From Ochromonas danica (Eukaryota; Sar; Chrysophyceae; Chromulinales; Chromulinaceae), in contig VKHL01000132.1 of the NCBI GenBank assembly GCA_015146655.1, positions 16,442 through 80,441 on the forward strand: a stretch of DNA of 64,000 nucleotides, given 5' to 3'. Shown here in pieces: positions 11,940 through 26,900 of this stretch. Each line of letters begins with the position of its first letter. The first letter of the stretch is position 1. The notes under the pieces are model-generated. The model was not told the DNA's origin. It was given only the letters and a program-made list of their open reading frames with translations, and made no database searches. The position numbers and the translations under genes were made by a program.

Positions 11940-14900
11940 ATGTCGGAAGGGAAAAGATTCACTTTCGCCAGCATGTTGCGGGGAAGCTCATTCGATGAAG
12001 AAGCCTTTAAGAACATCGTTCTCGATAGCAAGTTCCTAATACCGAATGGCGATGAAGCTGTCCATAGAGCTTTGAGATATCTCCATCAAATAGACAAGTC
12101 ATATAAAGTTCGTGCATCACGCGTTCTCTTCAAGAGGATGGAAGACAAAGCTCAAGCGACAAGCTTGCCCATTATTTGCAAATGCTTCATGAGAAATACT
12201 TTTGCTGTCGCCCCATTAGCCAATGACTCTGATACTTCTCTGTTGAATTGCTACGAGAGTTTGTGTTCTCGATTGTTTTCGTTTGACCTGCAGGAAGTGG
12301 CGAGCAATTTACTCGCTGTTACTGAGAATCAAATTATTGCTGGAGCGACTGTTCAGGCTCTAGCTCTCATGGTTCAAAGTGAGAATCCATTTTGGTCTCA
12401 ATACCGAAAGCAACCTGAAAATCTGGCCTCTTCGTTGGATAGAATTATTCTACTGGTGATCATCGCGAGAGTCTTTGGTTACCAACAACATGCATCTTTG
12501 AGTGAACTGACCAAAGTTTGGATGCAATATCATGTCAAATCAAGGCCACATCAAGCCAAGCCCTTGAACTGTTTCGAATTATCACAGTACATATTGAAGG
12601 TGTCTTGTTCATTGGGGTTGATGAACCCTGCTGAAACAGCAGATTTCTTGTGTGCTGTGACTGGATATTTCTATAATATTACTATTGTTAATAATCCTAG
12701 GGGTTATTATGATACAGTAATGGCTACTAATGCTGCATACAAGAAACATATTATGGACTTATTTCAGGTTCAGTTGCAACAGTTCTTGGAAGCTGAAGAA
12801 TGTCGCCTTCTGCTGACCAATTATGATGCTATCCCTATGGATGCTGCTCTTTTGGTAAAGTTTGCCAATTGTATTGTGAACAAAACATTTGAAGAAGTTG
12901 ATGCATCTTATGCAGTAGAAGTGCTTTGTGATTTCCTTAAATGTCGAGGTAAGTTACAAAATCGTGGATTACAAAATGCTTATGAACAAATCCTTTCCTT
13001 GCATGTAAGATGTTGGGGCAAAGTTTATCGATAATATTTTCTTTGGCCTTGTTAACAAGATTATATCTTTTCGGGACAAGAGTATTAATGAAATGAGAGA
13101 GATGTGGAAAATCGTCTGCTCCTTGTGTTTACAGAAAGGGAACTTTTCTGACGAACGCATTCAAGATTTTGAATCAATCTTGTTGAGAGCGTTAGCCTCG
13201 CATGGTCGCGATGTTTCCATAATTGATGGAATACCACCAAATGTTATGCTGCAGTTTTGCGAGCGTGAAGGTGTTTTTGACTCTGTGCCGTCTATGAAAG
13301 ACTACTTGCTACGCTATTTCGAAGTTCTTGGTAGAACACTGTACTCCCAGTGTGCCATCCAAGAGAAAACCTTTGATAGCATCCCTTACGACTATACCAT
13401 CTTGTTTAATATATATCTCAAATGTGGTGGCATTGGAAATGGAGAACAAATGATCGATCATTTCCTCAACTCACTTGTGGCAATATTCACAGGAATATCT
13501 AGATTGGCGAGTGCTAATCGAACCAGAGTGGCCTATGAAGGGCCATCATATTGGATCAATTGTGTCATCAAAAGTATTTCTTGGGTTGCTGCAATTCTAG
13601 CGGGAATAGAAAACGATGGGGGTTTTGCGAAAAATGATGTTGTGCTTCTTGAAGATCGAACCAAAACAGCTTTGCGATCAAAGCTATTTCTCAACTCTAC
13701 TTTCCAGCAGATCTTCAGAGACATTGGGGCCAACTCCAAGGGTTTCATAACAACATTTTCGTTGATCCTTGGGCCCATTGAGTTGGGAGGGGAAATGCCC
13801 TTCTTTTATTTATGGTTCTGTGAAGTATTAGCTGAAAGATTGGTGGAGCAAGATCTTCTTAAAGCTGCTGGCCAGAACCAAGATGAATCTTCAATTTGTG
13901 ATACCATCCTAAAGCAATGTATATCAATGCTAAACGGAAGCTTAGAGAGCAGGATGTGTCATCTCAGTGTGAACTATGTTAAGTGTGCTTTTGAACATGC
14001 AACTGGCACATATTTATCACTTAATCCCTTTTCTCCTCCCTCCTCTTTGAAGGAGCTGCCATATTGCTTTGAGCAGCTCTCAAAAGTCAAGCACGAGCAC
14101 AGCTTGACTTCTAATCAGAAGAAGCTTGAAGAATATGCAAAGGAAGTGGTTGAGTCTATTGAAACGAAGAAACTATCAAGAAAAGATGTAAATGTTGCGA
14201 AGCATAATATAGGCTCAATTATTAAAATCGCTGAAGGTTTTAAGATTGAATCTGAAATCAATGCTCAAACAATGGATAAATTATCAGAAGAATTTCTCGA
14301 GTTGGATAAATCAGTTGTGGAGCTTGGAAATACCCTCACCTTCCTTTATAACCGTAAACTGTGTGCTGCGGAGAGCTACAATGACTGGAAGGAAATGCTG
14401 ACAAAATTGGCCGATCCCAGTGTTCAGCTTGTAAAAATGTCAGATGATATTTCTTTGATTTTAACAGAGCTTGGCCTTGGAGATAATATATTGACAATTT
14501 TAAAGACCTTTTCCGGTGAAAGTGATCTATTTGGTGATCGATTTGGCACTTGCGCAAACATCCCTGGAACGCCTGAGGAAGTGATAAATGTTATTACAGA
14601 AAAGACCTTGACTGCCTTTCGAGACCTTGAAATGCTGGTATTTGATGGCAATGTGAGAATAAAGGACTTTGAAGTTAACCTTTCTGGTGTAATTGCAGAG
14701 TTTCAAGGGCACGGCAGAAGACAACGCAAACTAGAGAGAGAGTTGCAAGCTGTGGCTAACTTCTTTGTTTCAAATGCTAATCTTGGAAAGCATTGGATTG
14801 AAGGAGAAGACAGAATGGTACCTCCTCCTAATCAATTGATGGATCATCTTGAAAAGTTGAATTCGGCATTCACCTTGGTGAAGTACCGCGATGTGCTGAT

Positions 14901-17900
14901 CTCCTTCAAAACTGCACTGAAAGGACTGAAAATGGATTATTTAATATCTCCTTCATTGGAAGACCTTGTTAATCAAGTGATGGATAACTTTCTGATCAGT
15001 CGAGCCCCGGATATTCTACGTGCACTGACTTCGAGTCTTGGAGGTCTCGAGCTGTTTGATCTGAAGATCATTGGAAAGCTGGCTTCAGAAAACGAGCTTT
15101 CTGCAGGTCTATTGCTGTTATTCTTTAGGCGATACAACTCTCAAGAGTCCTTTGATACCGCTGTAGAGCATGCGCAGAATCGTTGTGCTGGTAACCCTCA
15201 CGCCTCCAAAGTGTTGATGAAGTTGCATGCCATGCGTAATCTTCTTTCTCCTTTCTGGAGTTCTGCTCTTCAAGTGACTTCTCTGAAAGACATTAAGGAT
15301 CACTTTAAGAAACTGGTTCTCATACACGGAAAGGAGGCCCATGAGCTCACATGTCCAACTTTGGAAGAGCTTTCAAATCTCATTGAGAACTGGGCTGAAT
15401 GTGAAATTTATTTTCGAGATGGAACTGACAGCGGAGATTCAGGCGACATTATTCGTCGAGTTGCTTTGTACCGCAAAACTGGCAAATTTGTCGCAACCTA
15501 TCATGCTCATCTAGGTGGTGCTGTGCTTGCATTTGCATATGAAGGAGCTGCCCAAAAGCATGTTGTGCTCTCTCCAGATGTTTTGCAAGAACATGTTCAA
15601 TGGGCTGTACTATTAGGAGGAGGAGTCGACACAGTGAGAGAAAGTGAAGTTGTTGTTGATGATGCTAATGATGCCCCAAAACAGGATCCATCAATGCTCC
15701 CTGCTAATGAGTCGTCGAACGTTTTAGAAGAGTTTGTTCGTGCCTTTGTTCTGGCCCAAGATATACATTCTTTGCGACTGCAATTAGAGCTTGCAGGCCA
15801 CCCTGATTACCAAGCAACAGCTGATAATCGCTTTAGTCCCATTGCCGACACGTGTCTATGTGCTCATCTGGAAGAGACAGTTCAACACCTGCTGGATGCC
15901 AAAGATCGTTGGGAGCGTGACATTGTGAAAACGTGTGGATTATGCCCCCGATTAAGCCTTCTACCTCAGCGTGCTCGTGTTCATTTTTTGATTGCTTTGA
16001 GAACGTGGCAATCTAACTATCGTGATGGTCACAACGGTACTAATGGTGATTCAACGGTCGTTGACGGCCCAGTTGTCATCTACCCTTATGTTCTGCAATC
16101 CTTTCCTGAAATATTAAGCGAGCGCTCGAAGCTATTCAATGCACTGACCAATGTGATGAATGGCGATCAGCTGAAGAATGATTTTTGTGGAGAGCCTGAC
16201 TACCTCAAGAATGCTATCGCGCTTTTAAGCATGGTAGAGAAAGCTTTGCAGGATGATGGTGTTATTTATGCCGAGGATATCAATAAGCCTGGAACGATTA
16301 GTCGTATTGATGCTTTTGGAGCCGATGAATTGCAAATGTATGTGCATCATCTGGAAGACTTCTTAAGTACAAATAATGCCATGCCTGGCCTCCCAAGTTG
16401 TGTGCTGTGGGGACACCCTTCTGTAGAAATGGAAGCTATACAAGATTTCCTTCGCGCGGTGAGCAGTGGTCTTTGCCCTGTTGCGCATGTCATCGACGCA
16501 GACAAGATCCTTCCCCGTGTCCGCGAGGAATTACTAAGAGGGTTGCAGAACGAATTGGTGAAATGTTCGGTTGTCGTCTTGTTTGCCGACCACAATGGTG
16601 TTGATGCATTTCGCCATTATAGTTCGCAAGTCGCCAGCAAAGACCAAGTCGAAAACCTCGGTGATCGTAAGAATAGCTACTACAAATCGGCTTGGCCTTG
16701 CCGTCTTAGCCTTGTTAACGAAAAGGATAATGATACTTCTTCCTTGAAAATCCACGTTGTAGCGGGAGAGCTGGGTGGAGGGAAGTCCAGATGGATCGAA
16801 GAGGCTTCTCGTTCTTGCGGAGCAACACAACAATATCAGTTGATAGTACATGAGGGATTCCACGTCACTACTTTAATCGATCAATATAAAGTCCATCCTT
16901 TCGAGGATACAACCCTCTATATTAATGTGACTGAGTATGGTGATCTGGCCTTGTTGAACAGGTTTCTACACAATCTTATTGTGCTGGGTCTAATATTGGA
17001 TGAAAAATCGGGTCAATCCATTGCATTGCTCCCGAACTTAAAACTGAGTATATTTGTCGAATTACCCTCTTTATCTGCCAACCCGATAAATAATCAACGT
17101 ATCTGGCCCCCGAGAGAGGAAGCATGGACCGCCATGCAACATCCTTATATCAGCAAGCTTTCTGCACTGGCAGTATTCGTTCCTGCTTCTAATTTTGTGT
17201 CCGTTCGTGCTTGCGATCCATTTATTGCAGATCACCAGGCTCGTTTTGTATGCTTGTGCATGAAGCAATATTATGAACATAATGGCCAAATTGACACAAG
17301 GCTTTTACCCGATCCAGCCGAGGTAGAGACAGCCAGCATTGGAAACGAGGAGTGTGAGTCCATTCTAACCAGACTGTTGAAGGATCACAACGACGCAACA
17401 ACCAAGCGCTTTATAACGTTCATGCTTCGTGTCCTTTACTCCAGATTCGCGTTTTTAGCCAGGATGCAAAGGCTCATGTTTTCCGATTCGCAGTTTGAAT
17501 TTTTTGAGCGCTATCGTGGTCATTTAAATGGGATTTTCATGCTCATGATTCTTGAAGCACTTTCTCTCGTGAAAGAGTCAAATGACGATTGTTCTATATT
17601 CTGCATATTCCCAAGTTGGTCTACTACATCAACCGACTTGGAGTTTGATAACAATGATGATGAGGGAAATGATGAAGAATGGCTTGATTCCTTGCCAGTA
17701 GAAGCTCAACTGGAGATCTTGCTTTGTTGCAAAACAAAGACGTCCCCATACGTACAGAGTTGCATTCGAAAGTTTCCTTCAATTCATGTTCTAGAAACGC
17801 AGTCTGATGTCCCTTCCTCGAAATTGGCTGAAATCAGGGCACTGGTTGCACCTCTGTTTGGTATGAAGGACACAGGAATGATGTTGCGCAACCTTATGGA

Positions 17901-20900
17901 CGCAGGTCATTTGCTGACTCCCGACTCATTGTGGAGCATATTACACTTGAATTTGAGGAAGCACATTCACGCCAACGTTATTTATGAAGGAGAAACTGGT
18001 TGTGGAAAAACGCAGAACCTCAAATTGTTGTCCCATCTTTTGAATTCTGATGCTGAGTTGTTCACAAATCTCAAGCTTCATCTTTTAGCTATCACGCAAG
18101 TTGCTGTGAAGCATCTCAGCGAAAATAATCCTTTAACTATTGGTAATGACGTTACGGAGGAAGATGTGGCTGCCTATGATAATGCTGCTAAGGAAATTTT
18201 GAGCTTCTCCACTTCTTCTGCCTCTTTCGAGAGCAGCTCTACCGAGAAGCTGCTTCAAGCAATCATTTCGTGGGTCCGACAAGGAGAACAAGGGCTCGCC
18301 AATGCATTTGGAAGAATTGTATTTGCATATTTCGCTTTCCTTTTTGGTAAGTTCCCTCTCTATCAAGAAGGATTATCTGAGGTGCAAGTGTTGTTGTTTA
18401 AGCGGTTGCAGCTTTGGCTCTCCAAAAACGATAACGAAAGGAGCATTATTCAAAAGTTGGCTATCGAGGCTTCTTATATGCCTTTTTTATTTGCTGAAGG
18501 CTCGTTATCGGAGCTTGTTTGGCCACTTTCTTTGTCATTTTGCGAAGATGAGCTCGCCGAGAATAATGGACACGAAACTAATGATAATGACGATGATTTA
18601 AAACTATTTGAAACCGAAAATGCACTGGAAGAATGCTTGGAGCAACTTGTCAAAAGAAAGCCGGCCTCTCTTTTCTATCGAATTCTTGCAGATGATGGGC
18701 TAACGGTAGAGAAATGGCGAGACTTTATTTCAAAAGTCGCCACAGCTGCCAAAAGGATATTTGATCTTGATTCTTCGGCGACGGTCTGTATTTTTGTTGA
18801 TGAAACTAACACAGCCAGAGCATTGGGCATGGTGACTGAGGTTTTCGTAACACACTCGCTGGATGGAATTGCTCTCCCGACGAATATTGTCTTTGTGGGT
18901 GCTATTAATCCATTTACTGTTGAGCGTCAGCTTGGTCCGAATATGGACTTCACTAAATATGAATCAAATAGTCCGCATAACAAAAATGGTCCCCGCAATG
19001 ACACCATTGATATACGAAAAGAAGACGATTCCGCCGATTATTTGGCCAGTGTGCCGTATATTGTGAAACCTCTTTCTTCAGGTTTGCACTCCTTGTTAAT
19101 AAAATATCCCAATCTCCATCGTCATGGAGAAGCCATTTTCTTGAGAGACTATTTGCTATTGCATATTTGCATTCCTGCTCCATCGGAATTTAAAGAGCAA
19201 ACAAAGACTATGTGGAGTGATGGGGTTAATACTGAGGACTATTTGAATGAAGCCTTGACCATGATATTGAGAGCTCAGGAGCTTGTTCGAACTTTTAGAA
19301 TTCACCGAGTACATATGTCCATGCGAAACCTTATACGGGCAACTGACTTACTTAAGTTCTATTTGAAGTTTTCTGTGCCTTCAGTAATGTCTGCCCAAGG
19401 TGAACCTGCCAACTACGTCAATGTGTTCCTCCCTAAAGCTAGTATCAAACTATCGGGTGTGCCATACTATCGACAACGTGAAATGATTGAGCAGAGAAAA
19501 GAGCAAATGTTGCATGCTTTGATAATGGCTATTAGCATCACCTATATGCTCCAGCTACCCAATGAAGGTCATGTTGCGGTTAAAAAAGCTTCCGTGAATT
19601 TTAGAGAAGTGTTCCTTCGAGAGATTGTCGAAGGTTGGGGTAGTTGGTATCAGAGTAGCGGGGCAGCTTTTTCATCTTCCCATGTGGAGAAACGATGCAA
19701 TCAATGGCATCAAGTAATGTATGGCAGCTTTGAACACATCTGGTCCTTTGCAACCATTCCTAAAGGGTTGGCAAAGACCAATGCTCTCATGGAAGCTTTC
19801 TATGCCAATATTTTAGTTGCTGAGAATAAAATGGGGCTGCTAGTTACAGGGCCACCAGGTACGCAACCGCTTTTAGAATTAGATTTTGTGTTAAGAAATT
19901 GTTTGACTAAATGTTGTGGATATTTTTCAGGTTGTGGAAAAACCTTGAGTTTCAACCTCGCATGCGAGAATCTGAGAGGACCCAGCCTAAACCACTCCAT
20001 TGTTTTCCAACACCTGAGAAAAGCAGCAAAGTTTATGTATCAATGTTCTGCATCTTCGACTGGACCTGAGCTAGCGGCCAGATTTCACGATGCTTATGTG
20101 CAGCAGGCTTATCTTGATACACAGCAACTGGGAAAACATATCTGCATTGTTGGTGTTGATGAAGCTGGGTTGCCTCCTGAGAATAGACAGGCATTGAAGT
20201 CCGTGCATGATGTTCTCGAAGAAAGAGTGGTAGCAACTACAATGATGAGCAACACCACTTTAGATGCTGCCAAAACATCTCGTATGCTGCAATTATTGCT
20301 AAACCAAGCCAACTTGGAAGATCTGGAGCAGCTCGCATTGGGCATTTTAGTTAATGACGATCAAAGAGTAAGTGAACATAAATTTATATTCGTTCATCTA
20401 GTGTTGTTACATTGTTGCTGCTGTTGCATGATAGTTTTCTCAACCAAAAGATGTTATTCTTCGCTGGGAAGAGCGCATCAAAGGTCTCTGTGCTGCATTT
20501 TACTCTCTGAGCCAAGTTATCTTGTATGACAATTGGTTCCATTCTCGTGATTTTATCTTCCTTTGTCGTTACCTGCGCCGAGCCATTGCAAATTCTCCTC
20601 CTGCACCTTCATTGTTCACGGCAAGCATACTTGTTGAAGGCCTTCGAAGACACTTTCAAACTGTTAATGATGAGCAATTTCCTCAGCTGTCAACTCATTT
20701 CCTTGATCATTGTGGATTCACGGAAATCGACGATCTTCTCCTCAGTTCACGAGTACTTGATACTCTACGTTTAGCTCTTGCTGACAAAGTCGATGAGGAA
20801 ACGGATGCTACGGCGGCTCACTGCAGGTATATCTTGATTGTGGATCCCACAGATTCCGAGAATGCCGCAGACTTGCTATTCACGACGAATCTGTTGGATC

Positions 20901-23900
20901 AAACTCAAACGAAGGTGATAACATTATCTGATTTCAGCGAAGATGCTACTCCTACTCGTCAAACAGCTGTTTTGGCACAAATCAAGCGTGCAATTGAAGT
21001 TGGAGAGTGTCTATTGTTAAAGAACTCAAGTGTGCTTCAATCTGCTTTGTATGATGTTATCAATCGGCATTACGTTATCAACGTGACCGCTGACCCTCTC
21101 CACCCGGGAAAAGTGATCCGTGAAGCTTATGCTAACATTGCGCTTGGTTCATTTTCAAGATATGTGAAAGTGCACCCCAATTTTCGCCTTATTATACATG
21201 TGCCTAAATCTCAGCTGCCATTCACACCTCTACCATTCTTGAATCGACTGGAGAAATACACGTTAAGTGTCCGAAATACTCTTGATGAGAGAATAGAAGA
21301 GTTGTCCAATCACCCTCCAAGTTCATTACGTGCCATTTCCTCTCCTGAACAACGCAAGGCATTTTTTGCGGCCCTAAGAGAAGGAGTGGAGGGTTTTGTA
21401 GATTTCTTGGGTGGAAACTCCACGTTTTACGGCTTTGCGGCCTCTGAAGCAGTCCCTGCCACAATCTTGAATTCTCTGTCGGACTTTTCCTTGGCTTCAT
21501 CATCTTTCTTTCGCGTTCCAAAGACTAAGCTTGAGCTTATCATGCTGCGAGCGAAGCATAATGAAAGCCCGGTCGGACCCAATGAGGATGATGCTGTAGA
21601 GGATTTATACTTCGATCCAAATAATTTGGGTGCGAGAATGAGAGATATAATACGCTCATTTAATTTTCAAGTCCTGCAAAATGCAAAGATTGAGAATATC
21701 TTTCGCTTGCGTAATCGTCTGCCAGCAGTGTATTTAAGAGAGTATTTGGAGCGGCAAGAGCACTTGTCAGTAGCAGCCATTCTAAAAGATGTCTTTTATT
21801 TTATGGCAATGCGAAGAGCTGATCAGAGTGCTGCTTCTTGTTTTGAACCTTTGAAACTGGTAGCTTATACCAGGACAGGTTAGACAACGCATATGAAGCA
21901 CCATGCGTGATGTTTGTACCGATGTAGACATTTAATCTTCTGTGTGTGATGTAGATGCTCTGATCCAAAGGTTGGGGTGCGACAAGAATGCGAATCATCT
22001 TCTGACGGGAACAGTTGGTGATGCCTCTTCGTATGAACACCATTCGGTCAAGACTTTCACAGTTTCCTCGAGCGACGACTTTTCCTTGAAGACAATAAGA
22101 AGCTGCAAAGATCTTGCCTTATGTATCTTCCAACTATCCGCTTTTAAAAGTGGCGGCAGCTGCGAAAAAGCTCTTCGCGCCTGTTTGTCCACCAACAGTG
22201 GTCAAAGGGTTCTTTTGTTGGTCGCTGATATGATGATATGTACCACCAATCAAATCACGTTTTGCAAGCAGATAGTGGATGCAGAAATATCATATTTGCG
22301 TGAGGAAATGCCTCATTTACGCGAAAAGAGAGAGCTTCCAGAAGTTATATTTGTTCTACACGTTCCATCCAACCAGTTAGTGCTTAGACCATGCTACCAA
22401 ACAATCCCTCTGAATGGCTGGAGCTCTGTTTATGTGGATTCATTTTCTTTATTTGAAAGTTCTGAAGAGGATGGTATTGATATTTTGGCAGGCATTCCAA
22501 ATTTGAAGTATGATGCTGCTTCAATAGCAGATGGAGTTCCTGAAAGTAAAGATGAAGAAGCACCAGTGACTTCCTCTGAGACCTCTTTGCAAACTCTTAT
22601 GAATAGTCAGGCAGTTATTTGGCTTCGAGTGGCATTTTCTTTAGAGCTTGTTCCTTCCCTGGAAGATGTCAGACAAGAGTTCAATCAGATTATTCTGTGG
22701 GCTATTGGAGAAGCAGTCAAAAGATGTTCTTTCAACCAGTTGGCTAAAAGAAGTCCTTCGATGCGTAGGTTAAAAGAAGATGACTTTTATTCATTAATAG
22801 GCTTGAGGGATTCAATTCTCGCATATGGAAAAGATGATAAAGAATGGATCACAAACATGATTTGGCAACGAAGTTATCTGGTTGATACATTGCTGCAATC
22901 ATTTTCCGTGGTTTGGGGATGGTTACTGGAGACGACTGTAGAAGACGCGTGTGATCGATTGAGTAGAGGTTCTACCAGTTTGGGATTAGTTGCTTGCATA
23001 CGAACCAGCCATAAATGGTTACTATCGGACTTCATCACTTCTACAATAAGAAGAGACCTCTCTTCTCAGTGGAGTCTGGAAGCGTTGGCACGCTTGCCTA
23101 TTGGAGATCTTTCAGATTTGCAATCAGCAGTCTCAACCGAAAAGTCGGAAGAAGATGAAATATTGTTTCTTCGAGAGTGTGAAGTCCGGGATGGAAATAT
23201 AGCTCTCATGGCCTTCACGATCCATGTTCTTCGATCTTCAGTCTTTATTCGTGCATTGGATGAGGTAACATCCAAGTTATTCTTCACCGGAAATGGCAAA
23301 GTAATTGAGACAATTGATTGCTCGAAATTTGAAAAGGCATCTGCTCTTCCGTTGTTCCACTCTTTCAATCAACAACTCCAACCGTTTTTGCACAAATCAA
23401 AGAACTCCGCTAGGCAAAGCAATCTCGACAATTCTGAGCAACAATTCCTTCTCCATTTAAGGAAGAGCATTTCCGCAACCAACGCAGAACTGTCACATGC
23501 TTTGACTATTGTTGACAAATTGCTCCCAGTTTGGAAAATGTGGCAGAAAGATTTCATCATCCTCAGTTTAGGATTTGCCAGACACAACGAGACAGAACTG
23601 GATATTCTTCTTCATTTGGCTGAGAATTTTGATATTAATCATATAAGACATAGCACAGAGGAGTTTAGCAGTAACGTGCTGTGGTGGGTTTTGCAAGAGA
23701 AAGCTTTGAAAACTTATCTGTTGCTGCCATCAAAAATGTTGTTGACTTGCAGAAGTGTACTACAAGCAGAAGATTTACTGGCTCTGAAGAGTCAAATTTC
23801 AAATGAAAACTATGTTTCGGTATTGTTTAACTGCTGCATCACAGTGCTGTGGTCGAACTTGAAAAAGGCGCTGATTTTGAGAGGGGATGGAGAGCCAGAG

Positions 23901-26900
23901 AAGCTTCAACGGTGGATGGTTTGTATGAGGGATCTGGTGAATCTACAAGAGCTGCCTGTCAAAGAATTGGCAGCCAACGAAGAAATGCTTGTTGTAATCT
24001 CTCATTATTTGATCATGGTTTCATTTTATAAGTGCTTTGGGAATGGTGTTTCGTGCACCCCCAACGCACTACAATGTTACGAGGGGCTTCAAGGTCGTGG
24101 TATCAGCTTGGAATATCCTAATACTATCAAGGTTGTTTTAACTACAGATGACCCATTGAAGGACATTTTATTGGTGCTGCTCATTTGCTCCTACAGCATG
24201 CCCAAAGAGGAAGTACAAGCCACTTTGATAGATATTTTATTGTTGATGATGCAATGGAATCATTGCATTCTATCCTCCTCCTTTAAGGTGGTTGTATTAA
24301 TCGGAATTATTGGTATTCCTTTTGATCACAAAATGATTGACTGGAATAAGTTCCTGGACAAACAGTTCCAAGAACCTTGCATTCCAGCATTATTTGAGAA
24401 AGTTTTCTCCACTCTAACTTTGGAAAGTCGCTCTGAACTGCTGAAACGATTGATTCTATTGAACAGGAACGAAATGGAAGAGATCCTGGAGTCTGTATTG
24501 GAATGTTGTGCTGCAACTGCGGATGAAGCCATCTACATCCCTTCGGTTATATTGGCCGGGATGATTCCTTGGTCAAAGGCTAACGTCTTTGAGGCTCAAC
24601 AACAATCCACACAGTTCCCTATTGATGCTCCAAGCTGGGAGTGGCTTGTCCCTCAAGACTGTGAATATGTTATTATTCGAAGCCTTCGCTTACTTTATCT
24701 TCTCGACAAGAGGAAGGACAATAAATTTGGTATTCACGACGTCGCGAAATCATTGTCCCAGTGGAATGATTCTCGGCGACATGGTCAATTGAGTAGAATT
24801 GTGCAAATGTATCGAATTATTGAAGCAATGGATCTTTTGTCCTTAGCGGCAGATGCTCTTTCTTCTTCGCAGCCCACTCTAGAATCAGAAAGCAGCCGGG
24901 TGAACCTCTTGGCAAATATACACGCTGATAGTCCCATAATAGAAGCCACTCAGAAAGCTGTCGCGATTGCACCCAGAGCGTTGTCTTTGTTTTTACTGAG
25001 TCGTTTAAAGGATTTGATGGTGGTGACCTCTGTGTTGGGAGATTTGATCTTGTTGGAAGCGCTCAATATCAATTGGTGGCATGCCAAATGTGTTCTGAGC
25101 GTGCCCGACAACGTAAGATTGTCTCAAGATGAGATGAACCAGTGCTGGGAGTCACAAAAAGAAGGGCATGCTAAGTTAGTCTGTATTCATGTTGCCAAGG
25201 CCCTAATCAATCAAGAGTTCCTTTTGCAACGCTGGCATCTGCCCAATCGACAACAATTACTCGAAAGTTCTGGCGAGAAAAGTGATGAGCAAGAGGAGAG
25301 TCCTCTTCGGAAGTTATCTCATGATTTTGTCAAGACAATCCTGAATGAAGATCGAGCTTCTTCACTTGCGATGAATAAGCACATTCCTATCATTGCGAAT
25401 ATGACTCAATTTGTACGCGAGAAATTGTCTTATCGCTTGAAGGATGTAGACGAGGCACGAATGATGACTATGGAACAAGCTTTGACTTTATTACCTCCTT
25501 ATGATAGACCGAGAGGTCGTGAGTTGTTCCGCAAGTTTTTAATTGCCTGGGAGCAGTTAAGGCAACAATTTCATTCCTTCAATAACTGCGGCTATGAGAT
25601 TGCAGCAGCAGGGGAGATTCCACAATTAACTGATGAGCGTGGTGCAAATCCCACCCTTCTAGGCCATTTGGTGGAGCTTAGTGGATCCAAGGCTCACGAA
25701 TCTCTCCCTGTAAGAATGTTAGAGCGAAGGTTAATTACACAAACCAATGATGCGCTGCTCTCTGCCGTGGTGGCAAACATACGCAGCCATGAAGCACTCA
25801 ATCCATATGAATGTCTGGCGGAAACTGCTGTGCATGAAGAGATGCTTTCCAGGTTTGGCGTCGATGACACGAAAGACAAAGATCGCCTTTTGACTGGTCC
25901 ATTTAGCTCTCCTGAAGCCATGCAGGCTTTAGATGATTTCTTGGTGTGTCACTCTCAATGGAGGATAAATGGCAGCAAAATTGTCTTGCCTAACCTTGAT
26001 GGAGCTTGGCCTGCAATCGATTTCACTGCAGCTGTTCAGCAGCAACAAGATCGCGAGGCCCGTGAAGCTCAATTAGCAGCCCATTTGAACGGGATAGTGA
26101 TCTGTCCGAATTGCGGATCATTGAGTCAGCGAATAGATGGTTGCAATGTTATGACTTGCGGTAATCCTTCTGACCCACATTCTGGTAGAGCAACCTTGAG
26201 GGTTGGTTGCGGGACAATTATCGATGCCGTCGGAAATCGAGTTCCGGACCCAAAAGATGGAGTCCTACATCCTCGCTTTCAACCAAAAACAGTTCATCTG
26301 CCTAGCGAGATTATTAGAGATTCACTTCCAAAGCTACCTGATATCACTGAGCCATCTGGATACCACGAAGTGAACTTCGTTGCTATGGCTAAGTTCCTCT
26401 TGGCCAAGGTAATTCATGGACGAGTATGCATTAAAGTCGACCAAAGCTATTTTGAGCCCTTGGCTATGCTAGATTCTGTGGAGAACGTAGACAGTGATGC
26501 ACTCCGAATGCTAATCCATCGACTTCCGAAAGAAGAGATTTCCTCAACTCTTCAAAAGGGGCAATCTTGGAAAGATCACATCAGACGCCTTCGCAAAGAG
26601 CAAGATAAGATTACTACATTATGGCTTCCTGCTTCCACGGTGGCAGATGTAAATCTGCGTCTTATTGTGGCGGCTGATCATCTGTCAAACATATTTGATG
26701 ACCAGGTGCAGAATGAAAATAAGGTAGAGTCGAGTTTAGAGGTCTTGAGACAATCCGTCCATCGATTGGATGACAAGCGTTTGGTTGCTTGTTGTGAACA
26801 ACTGCTGGAACTCTGCATTGTGGTGATCAACATGATGTTGGAGATGCAATGCCGCTCGAATCATACTCAAGATGAAGACAGTACAGTTCAAAAGACGGTC

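Noticed and set aside
13005-13134. Frameshift breaking the RNF213-like gene into separate genes
   Set aside because: The breaks at 13.0, 20.4 and 21.9 kb are all explained by short GT-AG introns with matching phases.
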